Source of the DNA: Fictibacillus phosphorivorans
Lineage (GTDB): Bacteria; Bacillota; Bacilli; Bacillales; Fictibacillaceae
Direction of reading: 5' to 3'
Length of the DNA stretch: 64,000 nucleotides
NCBI RefSeq assembly: GCF_001629705.1
Contig: NZ_CP015378.1
Location: forward strand, 1,860,001 to 1,924,000
Below, one piece after another: positions 26,046 to 35,958 of this stretch (position 1 is the first letter of the stretch; each line of letters opens with the position of its first letter). The notes below the pieces were generated by a model, which saw only the letters and a program-made list of their open reading frames with translations, made no database searches and was not told where the DNA came from. The translations under genes and the position numbers were made by a program.

Positions 26046-28901
26046 ATGAGTCATCAACGTTCCAAATCAGAAAATCCTTGGCAGGGACTAAGTGGACCAA
26101 ATATGGCCTACATCCTTGAACTATATGATCAATATAGTGTGGATCCGGAATCTGTTGACAGTTCATTCAAAGAGAAATTTGATGCTTGGGGGCCTCCGAT
26201 CGAGGGCTCTGAATCAAATCAACGTACTGCACAGAGTTTTGATGGATTGGATTTCGAGAAATTAGCAGCTGCACTAAAATTAGCAGAAAACATTCGCACA
26301 TACGGTCACTTAGCAGCTAACTTATACCCTGTAGGGGAATTTCCGAAAGATAACCACCATATTGACCCGAAAGAATTTAACTTATCAAAAGAAGATTTGA
26401 AAGCGATACCACCTTCCTTTATTTGGAAAGAAGCGCCATCTAGTGTTAAAGACGGCTATGAAGCGATCCAAATGCTTCAGGAAGTGTATACCAAAACCAT
26501 CGCTTATGAGTTCAGTCATGTACATGAGACTGAAGAACGCCAATGGTTAAACACCATGGTTGAAACAAGCCAACACTATCCTAAATTTTCGGCTGAAGAT
26601 AAGAAGAACCTTTTAACACGATTGAGTGAAGTTGAAGGTTTTGAGAAATTCCTTCATAAAACATTCGTTGGACAAAAGCGTTTCTCTATCGAAGGCGTTG
26701 ATATGCTGGTACCTATGCTTGATGAAGCAGCTAAAGAAGGATGCTGTGACGGAGCTGAACATGCTTTGATCGGAATGGCACACCGTGGGCGTCTAAACGT
26801 ACTTGCTCACGTGCTTGGCAAACCTTACGAATTAATTTTCTCAGAATTTCATCATTCTCCAAACAAAGAGCTAATTCCTTCTGAAGGTTCGAGAGGAATT
26901 AACTTTGGTTGGACTGGAGATGTAAAGTACCATTTAGGTGCAAGCCGTTTAGTTGAAACAGATCAATCTCATAAAATTAAAATCTCACTTGCAAATAACC
27001 CAAGTCACTTAGAGTATGTAGATCCAGTAGTTGAAGGATATACAAGAGCAGCTCAGGAAACACGTGACAAAAAAGGTTATCCGGTTCAAGATACTTCTAA
27101 AGCCTTTGCCATCCTTATTCATGGTGATGCTGCATTTCCAGGTGAAGGAATCGTTGCTGAAACATTGAATTTAAGTCGCCTTAGAGGATATCACACGGGT
27201 GGAACACTTCATATCATCGCGAACAATCTAGTAGGTTTTACAACAGATAGCGGCGATTCTCGTTCAACGAAATATGCGAGTGACCTTGCAAAAGGATTTG
27301 AGATCCCGATTATTCACGTTAATGCAGATGATCCAGAAGCATGTATTGCAGCTGTACATCTTGCTTATGAATATCGTAAAAAGTTCCAAAAAGACGTTCT
27401 GATCGATCTGATCGGATATCGTCGTTTCGGTCACAATGAAATGGACGATCCATCAGCAACACAGCCAAGATTGTATAAACAAGTAAACAGTCATCCGACA
27501 GTTCGTGACGTTTATGCAAAACAGCTCGTTAATGAGGGAGTACTTTCTGAAGAAGAAGTAAAGTCCATTGAAAATGATGTATTAACAAAGCATCAGACTG
27601 AATATGAAAAAGTTCAAGGTCGTAAAGAAAAATTCAAATTGGAAGACACACGACTTCCTGATCCGTTATCGAAAGCACTTCCTGATATCGATACCACAAT
27701 CTCAGTTAGTGATCTTCAAGAACTTACAGAGAACATGCTTAAGTTCCCAGAAGACTTTAACGTTTACCCTAAAATCAAGAGAATCCTCGAACGCAGACGC
27801 AAGTCTTTCCAAGGGGAAAAGATCGATTGGGGTATGGCTGAATCATTAGCTTTCGCTTCCATTCTTAAGGATGGAACACCGATTCGTATCACTGGGCAAG
27901 ATTCTGAACGTGGTACATTCGCGCAAAGACACCTTGTTCTAAACGATAGTGAAAGCGGAAAGAAATTTTCTCCGCTGCATGCGATGGATGACATCGATGT
28001 TTCGTTTGCGATTCATAACAGCCCACTTTCAGAATCATCAGTTGTTGGTTTTGAGTACGGTTATAATGTGTTTGCACCTGAAACCCTTGTTATTTGGGAA
28101 GCGCAATACGGAGATTTTGCGAACGTAGCACAAGTTCTGTTCGATCAGTTCTTATCTGCTGGCCGTGCGAAGTGGGGGCAAAAATCAGGTATGGTAATGC
28201 TTCTTCCTCACGGATACGAAGGTCAAGGACCTGAGCATTCAAGTGCACGTCTAGAGAGATTCTTACAGTTAGGTGCAGAAAATAACTGGACAGTTGCTAA
28301 CGTAAGTACAGCATCACAGTACTTCCATCTGCTTAGACGTCAAGCGAAGCTTCTATCGATGGATGAAGTTCGTCCGTTGGTTGTTATGACACCTAAGAGC
28401 TTGCTGCGTGACACGAAAGTGGCATCCATGGCGGAAGCTTTTGAAAGTGATCACTTTATGCCATTGTTACAACAGCCTGGTCTAGGCAAAGAAAAAGACA
28501 AAGTGAAAAAAATCTTGCTTTGCTCTGGTAAGATCGCGATCGATCTTGAAAAAGCGCTTGAGCAAGATCAAGTAGCAAGAACGGAAATGCATATCGTCCG
28601 TGTTGAACAGATCTATCCGTTCCCAGAAGAAGAGATGAATGCTCTATTAAAAGAGTATCCAAACGTTGAAGACTTGATCTGGGTGCAAGAAGAGCCGAAG
28701 AACATGGGATCATGGTTATACATCGAACCTAAACTTCGTGCAGTAGCACCACAAGCACACGTTTCTTATATTGGACGTCAAGAACGTTCGAGTACGGCTG
28801 GTGGGGAACCAGACATCTATAAAAAAGAGCAAGAACAAATCATCCAAACATCATTAGCACTAGACATTCAATCGCGAGAGGGAGGCCGTGAACATGTTTG
28901 A
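26046..28901 (+). CDS. odhA: 2-oxoglutarate dehydrogenase E1 component OdhA
   Basis: 951-residue thiamine-diphosphate-dependent subunit that decarboxylates 2-oxoglutarate and passes the succinyl group to OdhB. Visible: N-terminal subunit-binding segment [14 protein letters not shown], the [17 protein letters not shown] block, ThDP/Mg motif [16 protein letters not shown] with the later NNLVGFT, and the C-terminal transketolase-like half ([35 protein letters not shown]). Start: ATG at 26046, 8 bases after AGGAGGG; an upstream in-frame ATG (25971) adds 25 non-family residues. Overlaps odhB by 8 bases. Confidence 0.96.
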   Translation: MSHQRSKSENPWQGLSGPNMAYILELYDQYSVDPESVDSSFKEKFDAWGPPIEGSESNQRTAQSFDGLDFEKLAAALKLAENIRTYGHLAANLYPVGEFPKDNHHIDPKEFNLSKEDLKAIPPSFIWKEAPSSVKDGYEAIQMLQEVYTKTIAYEFSHVHETEERQWLNTMVETSQHYPKFSAEDKKNLLTRLSEVEGFEKFLHKTFVGQKRFSIEGVDMLVPMLDEAAKEGCCDGAEHALIGMAHRGRLNVLAHVLGKPYELIFSEFHHSPNKELIPSEGSRGINFGWTGDVKYHLGASRLVETDQSHKIKISLANNPSHLEYVDPVVEGYTRAAQETRDKKGYPVQDTSKAFAILIHGDAAFPGEGIVAETLNLSRLRGYHTGGTLHIIANNLVGFTTDSGDSRSTKYASDLAKGFEIPIIHVNADDPEACIAAVHLAYEYRKKFQKDVLIDLIGYRRFGHNEMDDPSATQPRLYKQVNSHPTVRDVYAKQLVNEGVLSEEEVKSIENDVLTKHQTEYEKVQGRKEKFKLEDTRLPDPLSKALPDIDTTISVSDLQELTENMLKFPEDFNVYPKIKRILERRRKSFQGEKIDWGMAESLAFASILKDGTPIRITGQDSERGTFAQRHLVLNDSESGKKFSPLHAMDDIDVSFAIHNSPLSESSVVGFEYGYNVFAPETLVIWEAQYGDFANVAQVLFDQFLSAGRAKWGQKSGMVMLLPHGYEGQGPEHSSARLERFLQLGAENNWTVANVSTASQYFHLLRRQAKLLSMDEVRPLVVMTPKSLLRDTKVASMAEAFESDHFMPLLQQPGLGKEKDKVKKILLCSGKIAIDLEKALEQDQVARTEMHIVRVEQIYPFPEEEMNALLKEYPNVEDLIWVQEEPKNMGSWLYIEPKLRAVAPQAHVSYIGRQERSSTAGGEPDIYKKEQEQIIQTSLALDIQSREGGREHV

Positions 28902-30168
28902 CGTTAAAGTTCCGGAATTAGCCGAATCAATTTCAGAAGGTACAGTAGCACAATGGCTTAAAAAAGAGGGCGACACCGTTGTTAAAGGCGAAGATTTAGT
29001 AGAGCTAGAAACAGATAAAGTTAACATTGAGATCAGTGCCGAGCGAGATGGCGTTCTAAAAAATATTAAAGTTGAACCAGGTGACACTGTAGCCGTTGGT
29101 GATATTATCGCTTCAATCGTAGAAGGCGGTGCGTCTGAATCTGCAGAACCAGCTGCAGAAGAGAAAACGGAAGAAAAAGCAGCTCCAACTCAACAAAAAC
29201 AAGAGCCAATCGTGGAAAAAGACGCGGCTGAGGAAGAAGTAAAAGCTTCTGACCGTCCGATCGCATCTCCTGCTGCGCGTAAGCTTGCTCGTGAGAAAGG
29301 CATCGATCTATCTGAAGTGAATGCTCGCGATCCTCTAGGACGCGTTCGCACGGAAGATGTAAAACGTCATGCTGAAGGTGGAAGCACAGAGAAAGCTGCT
29401 CCGGCATCTAAGCCAGCAGCATCAGCTTCTAAACCAGCTACTTCTGTTGAAGCGGTAAATCCTGAGAAACCTGTAGAGCGCGTGAAGATGTCCCGTAGAC
29501 GTCAAACGATCGCTAAACGTTTAGTTGAAGCTCAACAAACTGCAGCTATGCTTACAACGTTTAATGAAGTTGATATGACGGCGATCAACGAAGTTCGTGC
29601 TCGTCGTAAGGACAAGTTCTATGAGCAAAACGGTGTTAAACTAGGATACATGTCATTCTTCACGAAAGCTGTTGTAGGAGCACTGAAAAAGTTCCCTGCA
29701 ATCAATGCTGAGATTCAAGGGGATGAAATGGTTCTTAAGAAATTCTACGATATCGGTATCGCAGTAGGAGCTGAAGAAGGATTAGTCGTACCAGTTGTTC
29801 GTAACGCTGACCGCCTAAGCTTCGCTGGTATCGAAAAAGAAATCGGGAACTTAGCTGAGAAGGCACGTTCTAAGAAGTTATCCTTAGAAGACCTTCAAGG
29901 TGGTTCATTCACTATTACAAACGGTGGTATCTTCGGATCAATGCTTTCAACACCTATCTTGAATGCACCTCAAGTTGGTATCCTAGGCATGCACACGATC
30001 CAATGGAGACCTGTAGCGATCGATAAAGAGCGTATGGAAAACCGTCCGATGATGTACATCGCGCTTTCTTATGATCACCGTATTGTAGATGGAAAAGAAG
30101 CAGTAAGCTTCTTAACAACAATTAAATCACTTCTGGAAGATCCAGAATCACTTCTTTTAGAAGGTTAA
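28894..30168 (+). CDS. odhB: 2-oxoglutarate dehydrogenase E2 component OdhB
   Basis: 424-residue dihydrolipoyl succinyltransferase. The lipoyl domain (1-78) carries Lys42 in ETDKVN. An Ala/Glu/Pro-rich linker, the E1/E3-binding domain ([20 protein letters not shown], about 120-160), a second Ala/Lys-rich linker and the catalytic domain with His395 and Asp399 in [11 protein letters not shown] follow. Start: ATG at 28894 behind GGGAGG. It overlaps the end of odhA, so the two subunits are translationally coupled. The shared E3 (lipoamide dehydrogenase) is not in the window. Confidence 0.96.
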   Translation: MFDVKVPELAESISEGTVAQWLKKEGDTVVKGEDLVELETDKVNIEISAERDGVLKNIKVEPGDTVAVGDIIASIVEGGASESAEPAAEEKTEEKAAPTQQKQEPIVEKDAAEEEVKASDRPIASPAARKLAREKGIDLSEVNARDPLGRVRTEDVKRHAEGGSTEKAAPASKPAASASKPATSVEAVNPEKPVERVKMSRRRQTIAKRLVEAQQTAAMLTTFNEVDMTAINEVRARRKDKFYEQNGVKLGYMSFFTKAVVGALKKFPAINAEIQGDEMVLKKFYDIGIAVGAEEGLVVPVVRNADRLSFAGIEKEIGNLAEKARSKKLSLEDLQGGSFTITNGGIFGSMLSTPILNAPQVGILGMHTIQWRPVAIDKERMENRPMMYIALSYDHRIVDGKEAVSFLTTIKSLLEDPESLLLEG

Positions 30169-30194
30169 TGTTTAGGAATGTAATGATGATATGG

Positions 30195-30226
30195 AACACC
30201 TCCTGCTTGCAGGGGGTGTTTTTTTG
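30195..30226 (+). terminator. Terminator of odhAB
   Basis: Stem AACACCTCCTGC / GCAGGGGGTGTT with a TT loop, then seven T. Confidence 0.92.
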
Positions 30227-30314
30227 TGGGTTATGTTTATAGCATTGCGTGTTGGAAGTTAGCGAGTGTTTGAGAAGGTGGCGGGGGATTTGTCGAATGG
30301 CCTTTATTTTTGAT

Positions 30315-30412
30315 TTTAGACTTAATTAAGGTTGAGAACCGCTTAAATGGTGCGCCGCACGACTTAATGAACGTCTTTTTCGACTTAATATTTTCATTTT
30401 TGACTTAATTGT
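30315..30412. repeat. Phased 21-bp repeat with GACTTAAT core
   Basis: CTTAA cores begin at 30321, 30342, 30363, 30384 and 30404 (spacing 21, 21, 21, 20). Four copies carry GACTTAAT; the second is degenerate (GCTTAAAT). The rest of each unit diverges. The 354-base gap between odhB and the NERD gene holds the odhB terminator, this array and nothing else that I can identify. Confidence 0.8.
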
Positions 30413-30522
30413 GCACAATTTAATTTCCCAGCAAAAAAATTCATCAAGCCATTGCTGAAAATAAAGGTTTTTTATCAATTTTTATCGAATGAAATATGTA
30501 CTAAAAAGCGAGAGGTGATACC

Positions 30523-31497
30523 TTGATAAAAAAACCACGTACAAAGCCCCTAAAATTATTAAAATTGAACGCCATCTTACAAAGATTAGTACACAATCAC
30601 CTGAAACACGGTGAATTACAAATCGAATTTGCAAGATATTCAGCAGGTTATAGAGGCGAAGTGGCATTAGATTATTATCTGCACGATTTAGATGAGAATT
30701 CATACTTCATTCTTCATGACTTGCGACTACCGAGAGATAGAGAAAAGAAATACTACTTTCAAATTGACTGTCTGATCCTTCATTCTTCGTTTGGCGTTCT
30801 GCTCGAAGTCAAAAATCTCTCAGGTGATCTATATTTTGATCATCTCTTCGACCAGATGAAAAGAACGAAAAATGGAGTAGATGAAACATTTCCTGATCCA
30901 GTAAGCCAGGTCCAACAACAAAAAATATATCTGGAAAGCTGGTTGAAAAAAAATCAGTTGCCTAAAATCCCGCTTTATTCCCTCGTTGTTCTAACAAATC
31001 CTAAATCTTTTATTACGTTATCACCGCATTATGGCAAAAAAGCGGCCCAAATTATTCGGACTAAGAGTCTAGCTAATAAAGTTCAACAAATTTCAACGTA
31101 CCATCAAGAAATCCTTACGAAGAAGGACCTTTCAAAAATAACTACAAAACTATTCAAGCAACATGAAAGACATAGCCCCGATTTATTAAAAACCTACAAC
31201 ATCAATCACACGGACATTATCACTGGAGTCTTTTGTCCAGGCTGTAATCATATTCCTATGCGACGAGAGAGAAGTACTTGGATTTGTTCTAAGTGCAATA
31301 TTAAATCCAAAGATGCTCATATTAGAGCTCTCCAAGACTTCGCAGTGATTTTTAATGAACCTGTAAAGAATAAAACGTTAAGACGTTTTTTACACATCGA
31401 TTCAACTACTTGTATGAAAAATCTTCTGAGATCTATGAATCTTACCCCGAGCGGTCCAACTAATTCTGCAACGTACCATTTACCGATTCCTGAATAA
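30523..31497 (+). CDS. NERD-domain protein with C-terminal zinc ribbon
   Basis: 324 residues. The NERD (nuclease-related) domain covers about 44-160: Glu46 in GYRGEVALDYYL, Asp82 in QIDCL and Glu95-x-Lys97 in LLEVKN form the PD-(D/E)XK-like site. A four-Cys zinc ribbon follows (Cys238, Cys241, Cys255, Cys258). No membrane segment or helicase. Predicted DNA-acting, but no NERD protein of this type has an assigned role that I can cite. TTG start at 30523 behind AGAGGTGA. Stands alone. Confidence 0.85.
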   Translation: MIKKPRTKPLKLLKLNAILQRLVHNHLKHGELQIEFARYSAGYRGEVALDYYLHDLDENSYFILHDLRLPRDREKKYYFQIDCLILHSSFGVLLEVKNLSGDLYFDHLFDQMKRTKNGVDETFPDPVSQVQQQKIYLESWLKKNQLPKIPLYSLVVLTNPKSFITLSPHYGKKAAQIIRTKSLANKVQQISTYHQEILTKKDLSKITTKLFKQHERHSPDLLKTYNINHTDIITGVFCPGCNHIPMRRERSTWICSKCNIKSKDAHIRALQDFAVIFNEPVKNKTLRRFLHIDSTTCMKNLLRSMNLTPSGPTNSATYHLPIPE

Positions 31498-31571
31498 CTC
31501 AACTACCAAAAAACTATATTAATCTAATAAAAAAATGAATTAAATAACCTATTATTTAATTACTAATACAA

Positions 31572-31644
31572 ACTTGCAAAATGCAACTGATGATACTTGT
31601 GAAATGCAACCAACCGACGATTATGACATTTGCATATTACAAGT
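31572..31644. repeat. Three copies of an ACTTGNNANATGCAA motif, one inverted
   Basis: Direct copies start at 31572 (ACTTGCAAAATGCAA) and 31595 (ACTTGTGAAATGCAA), 23 bases apart. An inverted copy (complement ACTTGTAATATGCAA) occupies about 31630-31644. The 204-base gap around it, between the NERD gene and the quinone reductase gene, is otherwise AT-rich and featureless apart from the downstream terminator. Confidence 0.6.
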
Positions 31645-31650
31645 AAACAA

Positions 31651-31678
31651 CAAAAAAGCAGCTGCAATCAGCAACCGC
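31651..31678 (-). terminator. Terminator of the quinone reductase gene
   Basis: Minus-strand stem GCGGTTGC / GCAGCTGC with loop TGATT, then six T. Confidence 0.8.
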
Positions 31679-31701
31679 CTTAGTTTCATCAAATATATTA
31701 C

Positions 31702-32664
31702 TTAAGGAATCAACAAGATCTTCCCAGTACTTTTTCTACTCTCCAAATATTCATGAGCTTTTTCACCTTCATGCAAGGGGAAAGATGTTTCTGTAATTTT
31801 TACATCTCCATTTTTAATCCATTCAAACAACTCACTTGAACGCTTTACACGTTCTTCATGTGAGGTTAGAACATTCCACAAGTCTCCACCGGTCAACGTC
31901 TTAGAAGTATCCATAAGCATACGAGGATCAATGGACACAGGGTCACCACCGGCCATACCGAAAAATACAACGGTTCCGCCAATCACTGTAACTTCAAAAC
32001 TATCCATTATCGTAGAACCGACCGACTCGTAAACAACGTTTACACCTTTGCCTGAAGTTTCACTCAATACGCTTTCTTTCCAATTATCATTATATAGGAA
32101 TACTGAATCGGCACCAGCTTCTAAAGCGAATTGCCGCTTTTTCTCTGAAGACGTTAAACCTATAACTTTTCCGCCAAGCAACTTGATGATCTGAATTAAT
32201 AATTGTCCAACACCGCCGGCAGCAGCATGAACCAAGGCTACATCACCTTTTTTTATCGAAAAACTGTCTTTCGTTAGATAATGTGCAGTCAACCCTTGTA
32301 ATAAAAGTGAGGCAGCTGATTCAAAAGAAACGCCTTCTGGAATCGGAATTGCTTTGTCACGAGGTACAGAGACGAGTTCTGCATTAGCAGCAGGTACATC
32401 TGCAAATGCGATACGATCTCCAACGGAAACACCGTTAACAGCACTACCAACTTCTTTAACGATTCCTGCTCCTTCATAACCGAGAATATATGGAGGCTGC
32501 CCTTCAAGATGATAATTTCCTTTTCTTCTATAAACATCAGCGAAGTTTAAGCCAATGGCTTTCATTTCGACCAAAATGTCTTGATCACCGATAATCGGGT
32601 TGTTAATTTCTCGATAGTCTAAAACTTCTGGACCACCAAAAGAGTCAAACACTAAAGCTTTCAT
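31702..32664 (-). CDS. Zinc-independent quinone oxidoreductase (MDR family)
   Basis: 320 residues of the medium-chain dehydrogenase/reductase superfamily, quinone-oxidoreductase branch. GroES-like N-terminal half (IGLNFADVYRRKGNYHLEGQ, LGYEGAGIV), then a Rossmann domain with VHAAAGGVGQLLIQIIKLLG (NADPH site). The structural and catalytic zinc Cys sets of alcohol dehydrogenases are absent. Likely reduces quinones or enones with NADPH. ATG at 32664; own terminator. Confidence 0.9.
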   Translation of the reverse strand: MKALVFDSFGGPEVLDYREINNPIIGDQDILVEMKAIGLNFADVYRRKGNYHLEGQPPYILGYEGAGIVKEVGSAVNGVSVGDRIAFADVPAANAELVSVPRDKAIPIPEGVSFESAASLLLQGLTAHYLTKDSFSIKKGDVALVHAAAGGVGQLLIQIIKLLGGKVIGLTSSEKKRQFALEAGADSVFLYNDNWKESVLSETSGKGVNVVYESVGSTIMDSFEVTVIGGTVVFFGMAGGDPVSIDPRMLMDTSKTLTGGDLWNVLTSHEERVKRSSELFEWIKNGDVKITETSFPLHEGEKAHEYLESRKSTGKILLIP

Positions 32665-32819
32665 ATATGTAGATCTCCATTCTTATAATATGATCCTTAT
32701 CATAGTAACCGAAACAATCTATATAATACTAGGAAAGAAGTCTCTAAGGAATGAATTTGACAGATAGAGCAGGGCACATTATGATTTAACAAAAGAAATG
32801 CTTAAAGGAGAGAGACTTC

Positions 32820-33020
32820 ATGATTCATTTAGAGTGGACGAATCGAGACACGATTCGTGAAATTAAATGTGTACATACGGATGCAAAAAAATATATGGTT
32901 AACCGTGCTTTAACGGCTGGTAAAACCTATGAGCTAAAAAACGAAACAGAGGAATTTTATTTTGTAGTAGATAACACAGGTAAAGTAGGCGGTTACTACA
33001 AAGAATATTTCGAAGGATAA
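32820..33020 (+). CDS. Small conserved protein (DUF6501-like)
   Basis: 66 residues beginning MIHLEWTNRDTIREIKCVHTD and ending KVGGYYKEYFEG. I recognise it as a small conserved Bacillaceae protein, DUF6501 from memory. Beta-strand-rich, no membrane span, function unknown. ATG at 32820 behind AAAGGAGAGAG; terminator shared with the convergent DAHP synthase gene. Confidence 0.75.
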   Translation: MIHLEWTNRDTIREIKCVHTDAKKYMVNRALTAGKTYELKNETEEFYFVVDNTGKVGGYYKEYFEG

Positions 33021-33037
33021 GCCTAAAGCAACCAAGA

Positions 33038-33068
33038 AAAAGCCTGACTCAGCGAGCCAGGCTTTTTT
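33038..33068. terminator. Bidirectional terminator
   Basis: Stem AGCCTGACTC / GAGCCAGGCT (one mismatch) flanked by AAAAA and TTTTTT, serving both convergent genes. Confidence 0.85.
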
Positions 33069-33075
33069 CGTTCTA

Positions 33076-34155
33076 TTAAGAATGAATCTTCTTTTTTTCT
33101 TTGTTTAGTAGAGCATCCATGAATTCGTGGAATTCTGGAATGTTCATCTGTTGTGCTGAATCAGATAGTGCTACTGCTGGGTCAGGATGAACTTCTGCCA
33201 TAACTGCATCTGCGCCGATCGCCATTGCCGCTTTAGCAGCAGGGAGGAGAAGGTCTTTACGCCCTGTTGAGTGTGTTACGTCCACGACTACAGGTAGATG
33301 CGTTTCTTTTTTAAGAATAGGTACCGCTGAGATATCTAGCGTGTTTCTTGTTGCTCTTTCGTACGTACGAATTCCGCGTTCGCAAAGAATGACTTGGGAG
33401 TTACCTTGAGCCAAGATGTACTCAGCTGCGTACATGAATTCCTCAATCGTTGCAGCTAACCCACGCTTCAGCAATACAGGCTTGTTTACAGAACCAGCTG
33501 CTTTTAACAGATCAAAGTTCTGCATGTTACGTGCGCCGATTTGAATTACGTCAACATAATCTAGTGCCATTTCAATATCGTTAGGGTTTAGAATCTCACT
33601 TACAACAGCAAGCTGATGTTCATCTGCTGCTTTACGAAGAATTTTTAATCCTTCTAGTCCAAGTCCTTGGAAGTCGTAAGGAGACGTACGCGGTTTGAAT
33701 GCACCACCCCGGATTAACGTTAAACCTTTTTCTGCAATGACTTCAGCTACTTGCTTCACTTGTTCGTAGCTTTCTACCGCACAAGGACCCATGATGAAGT
33801 GAGGATTACCATCACCGATTTTTTCACCTTTTACATTTACAATTGTATCTTCAGGTTTCTTTTTACGAGATACGAGTAATGCTTTTCGATTATCGTCTTT
33901 TTGAAGCTCTAAGCTTGCTTTGAAGATCTGTTTGAAGATATGTTGCACTGTTGACGTCTCGAAAGGACCATCGTTATGTGAAGCGATCAAATCAAGCAAT
34001 TCTCTCTCTCTAACAGGATCAAAGCGTTTAACACCTTGCATTTCTTTAAGCTTTCCAATTTGTTGTGCCACGTTTCCTCGTTCGTTTAGAAGCTCTAGAA
34101 TCTTTAAAGAAATATCATCCATCTGTTTGCGTAAGTCTACTAATTCGTTTGACAT
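33076..34155 (-). CDS. aroF: Bifunctional chorismate mutase / DAHP synthase
   Basis: 359 residues: AroQ-type chorismate mutase domain (about 1-88, [20 protein letters not shown]), then a type I-beta DAHP synthase (about 105-355) with [38 protein letters not shown] and [13 protein letters not shown]. It makes the first shikimate-pathway intermediate from phosphoenolpyruvate and erythrose-4-phosphate. In B. subtilis this protein is called AroA, and its mutase domain gives feedback sensing of chorismate/prephenate. Divergent from the aroC operon. ATG at 34155 behind GGGGAGG. Confidence 0.95.
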   Translation of the reverse strand: MSNELVDLRKQMDDISLKILELLNERGNVAQQIGKLKEMQGVKRFDPVRERELLDLIASHNDGPFETSTVQHIFKQIFKASLELQKDDNRKALLVSRKKKPEDTIVNVKGEKIGDGNPHFIMGPCAVESYEQVKQVAEVIAEKGLTLIRGGAFKPRTSPYDFQGLGLEGLKILRKAADEHQLAVVSEILNPNDIEMALDYVDVIQIGARNMQNFDLLKAAGSVNKPVLLKRGLAATIEEFMYAAEYILAQGNSQVILCERGIRTYERATRNTLDISAVPILKKETHLPVVVDVTHSTGRKDLLLPAAKAAMAIGADAVMAEVHPDPAVALSDSAQQMNIPEFHEFMDALLNKEKKKIHS

Positions 34156-34251
34156 GTGTGGTTCCTCCCCATATTTATACTCTTGTCATTAGTTCCTATA
34201 TCGCGGCCGCTCATAGGCTTATTTATATACATCGTTACATAGACACTTTCG

Positions 34252-34263
34252 CGCTTTAAAGCG
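34252..34263. promoter_or_regulatory. Perfect palindrome upstream of the DAHP synthase gene
   Basis: CGCTTTAAAGCG, a 12-bp perfect dyad flanked by ACAC on the left (after 5 bases) and TGTGT on the right, 97 bases before the ATG. Could be an operator; no known regulator assigned. Confidence 0.35.
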
Positions 34264-34370
34264 TGTGTCTCATAAAGTATTGTTTGTAACTTTAAAGGGA
34301 TTTCAAAAGAATGTCAAGTACTTACACGAAAAAAGATTTAAAATAATTTTAAAGCTATTTAAAGTGCTTT

Positions 34371-34397
34371 TTGACATATAGATGAAGGTAATATAAA
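34371..34397 (+). promoter_or_regulatory. Candidate promoter of the aro operon leader
   Basis: TTGACA (34371-34376), 15-base spacer, TATAAA (34392-34397). Perfect -35 with a short spacer; it lies about 95 bases before the T-box specifier strand. Confidence 0.5.
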
Positions 34398-34429
34398 TTT
34401 TAAGAAAAATGAATGAATTTCCTTTACAA

Positions 34430-34704
34430 CAGCGCTTCAACGTGCTAAAACTGTTTATAACTTTATAAAACAAATCGCAATGAAAGAACAGCAGTAGTGA
34501 AATGGTTCCCTGTTATTAGAGAGCTGATGGTGGTGCAAATCAGTACACAGCCTTTCACGAATTACAATTCTTGAGCAAGCTTTTGTAAAAAAAGCCGGAA
34601 AAATTTCCGTTAACAAAATGAAGGTGGCAAAGGTTGTTTATTTGCTGTCAGGGTGGTACCGCGATAATTATTCGTCCCTGCTTATTAGCAGGGATTTTTT
34701 TGTA
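34430..34704 (+). promoter_or_regulatory. T-box leader of the aro operon, specifier UAC (Tyr)
   Basis: The T-box AGGGTGGTACCGCG is at 34650-34663. In Stem I, GTGAAA (34497-34502) pairs with TTTCAC (34553-34558); below it AGTA (34493-34496) faces GAA (34559-34561), and after one base the codon TAC (34563-34565) followed by A occupies the specifier site, which means tyrosine. The UGGU bulge matches a discriminator A. Low charged tRNA-Tyr should switch on aroC-aroB-tyrA-aroA. The 633-base gap before aroC holds this leader, its promoter and the palindrome at 34252. Confidence 0.9.
34675..34702 (+). terminator. T-box leader terminator before aroC
   Basis: Perfect stem TCCCTGCT / AGCAGGGA with loop TATT, then seven T. 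Confidence 0.9.
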
Positions 34705-34788
34705 CTATCAGAACTAAAAGAGTAACTAGATCAACGTGGTTTACAAATGTTTTTTCTAAAAAAACCAGGCAAACAGGAGGAATAGAAA

Positions 34789-35958
34789 ATGAGATATTTA
34801 ACAGCAGGAGAGTCACACGGCCCTCAACTCACAACAATCATTGAAGGTGTACCAGCAGGTTTGCCTCTAGTTGCAGAAGACATTAATGAGGAACTTGCTA
34901 GACGACAAAAAGGGCATGGTCGTGGACGACGTATGCAGATTGAGAAGGATCAGGTTCAAATCTTAAGTGGTGTACGTCACGGAGTTACTCTTGGTTCACC
35001 GATCACACTAGTAGTAGAGAACAAGGATTTTACTCATTGGACAAAGATCATGGGTGCTGAACCTCTTGAAGAGGAAAACGCAGAAGTAAAACGTGTTATC
35101 TCTAGACCTCGACCTGGTCATGCAGATCTTAATGGTGCTATCAAGTACAACCATCGAGATATGAGAAACGTGCTAGAACGTTCTTCAGCTCGAGAAACAA
35201 CGGTTAGGGTAGCAGCAGGAGCTGTAGCGAAAAAGGTACTAAAAGAGCTTGGAGTTGAAGTTGGTGGCCACGTGTTAGAACTGGGTGGTGTCGTAGCTGA
35301 GAATACTTCTTATGAATCGTTAACCGAACTTCGCGAAAAAACCGAGGTCTCGCCTGTCCGATGTCTAGATAAAAATGTTGAAAAAACGATGATGGAAGCG
35401 ATTGATACCGCAAAAGAAAACGGCGATTCGATCGGTGGGGTTGTAGAAGTAATCGTAGAAGGTATGCCAGTAGGTGTTGGTAGTTATACGCATTATGATA
35501 ATAAACTCGATGCTAAATTAGCAGCTGCAATTATGAGTATCAATGCATTTAAAGGTGCTGAGATCGGTATTGGTTTTGAAGCAGCACGAAAACCTGGAAG
35601 TGAAGTGCATGATGAGATTGTTTGGGATATCGAACGCGGCTATACAAGAAGAACAAACAACGCAGGAGGCTTTGAGGGAGGAATGACGACTGGGATGCCA
35701 GTTGTTGTTCGTGGTGTGATGAAGCCGATTCCAACACTGTACAAGCCGCTTAATAGTGTAGACATTGAAACGAAAGAAGTCTTTGCGGCAAGCATTGAAC
35801 GTTCTGATAGCTGTGCAGTTCCTGCTGCTAGTGTTGTAGCAGAATCAGTTGTGGCCTGGGAATTGGCAAGTGCTCTAGTTAATCAATTCGGACAAGATAA
35901 CATGGAAGTGATAAAGAAAAACATCGTACAACACCAAGAACGTGCAAGGGTGTTTTAA
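34789..35958 (+). CDS. aroC: Chorismate synthase
   Basis: 389 residues. It converts 5-enolpyruvylshikimate-3-phosphate to chorismate with reduced FMN. The signatures [19 protein letters not shown] (7-25), [20 protein letters not shown] with the following [18 protein letters not shown], and [15 protein letters not shown] are complete. First gene of a tight four-gene operon; its stop codon is directly followed by the aroB ATG. B. subtilis calls it aroF. ATG at 34789 behind AGGAGG. Confidence 0.97.
   Translation: MRYLTAGESHGPQLTTIIEGVPAGLPLVAEDINEELARRQKGHGRGRRMQIEKDQVQILSGVRHGVTLGSPITLVVENKDFTHWTKIMGAEPLEEENAEVKRVISRPRPGHADLNGAIKYNHRDMRNVLERSSARETTVRVAAGAVAKKVLKELGVEVGGHVLELGGVVAENTSYESLTELREKTEVSPVRCLDKNVEKTMMEAIDTAKENGDSIGGVVEVIVEGMPVGVGSYTHYDNKLDAKLAAAIMSINAFKGAEIGIGFEAARKPGSEVHDEIVWDIERGYTRRTNNAGGFEGGMTTGMPVVVRGVMKPIPTLYKPLNSVDIETKEVFAASIERSDSCAVPAASVVAESVVAWELASALVNQFGQDNMEVIKKNIVQHQERARVF

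Noticed and set aside
30315..30412. Possible CRISPR array in the phased repeat region
   Set aside because: The conserved core is only about 8 bases with 12-13-base variable gaps, far too short for repeats and spacers, and no cas genes are present.
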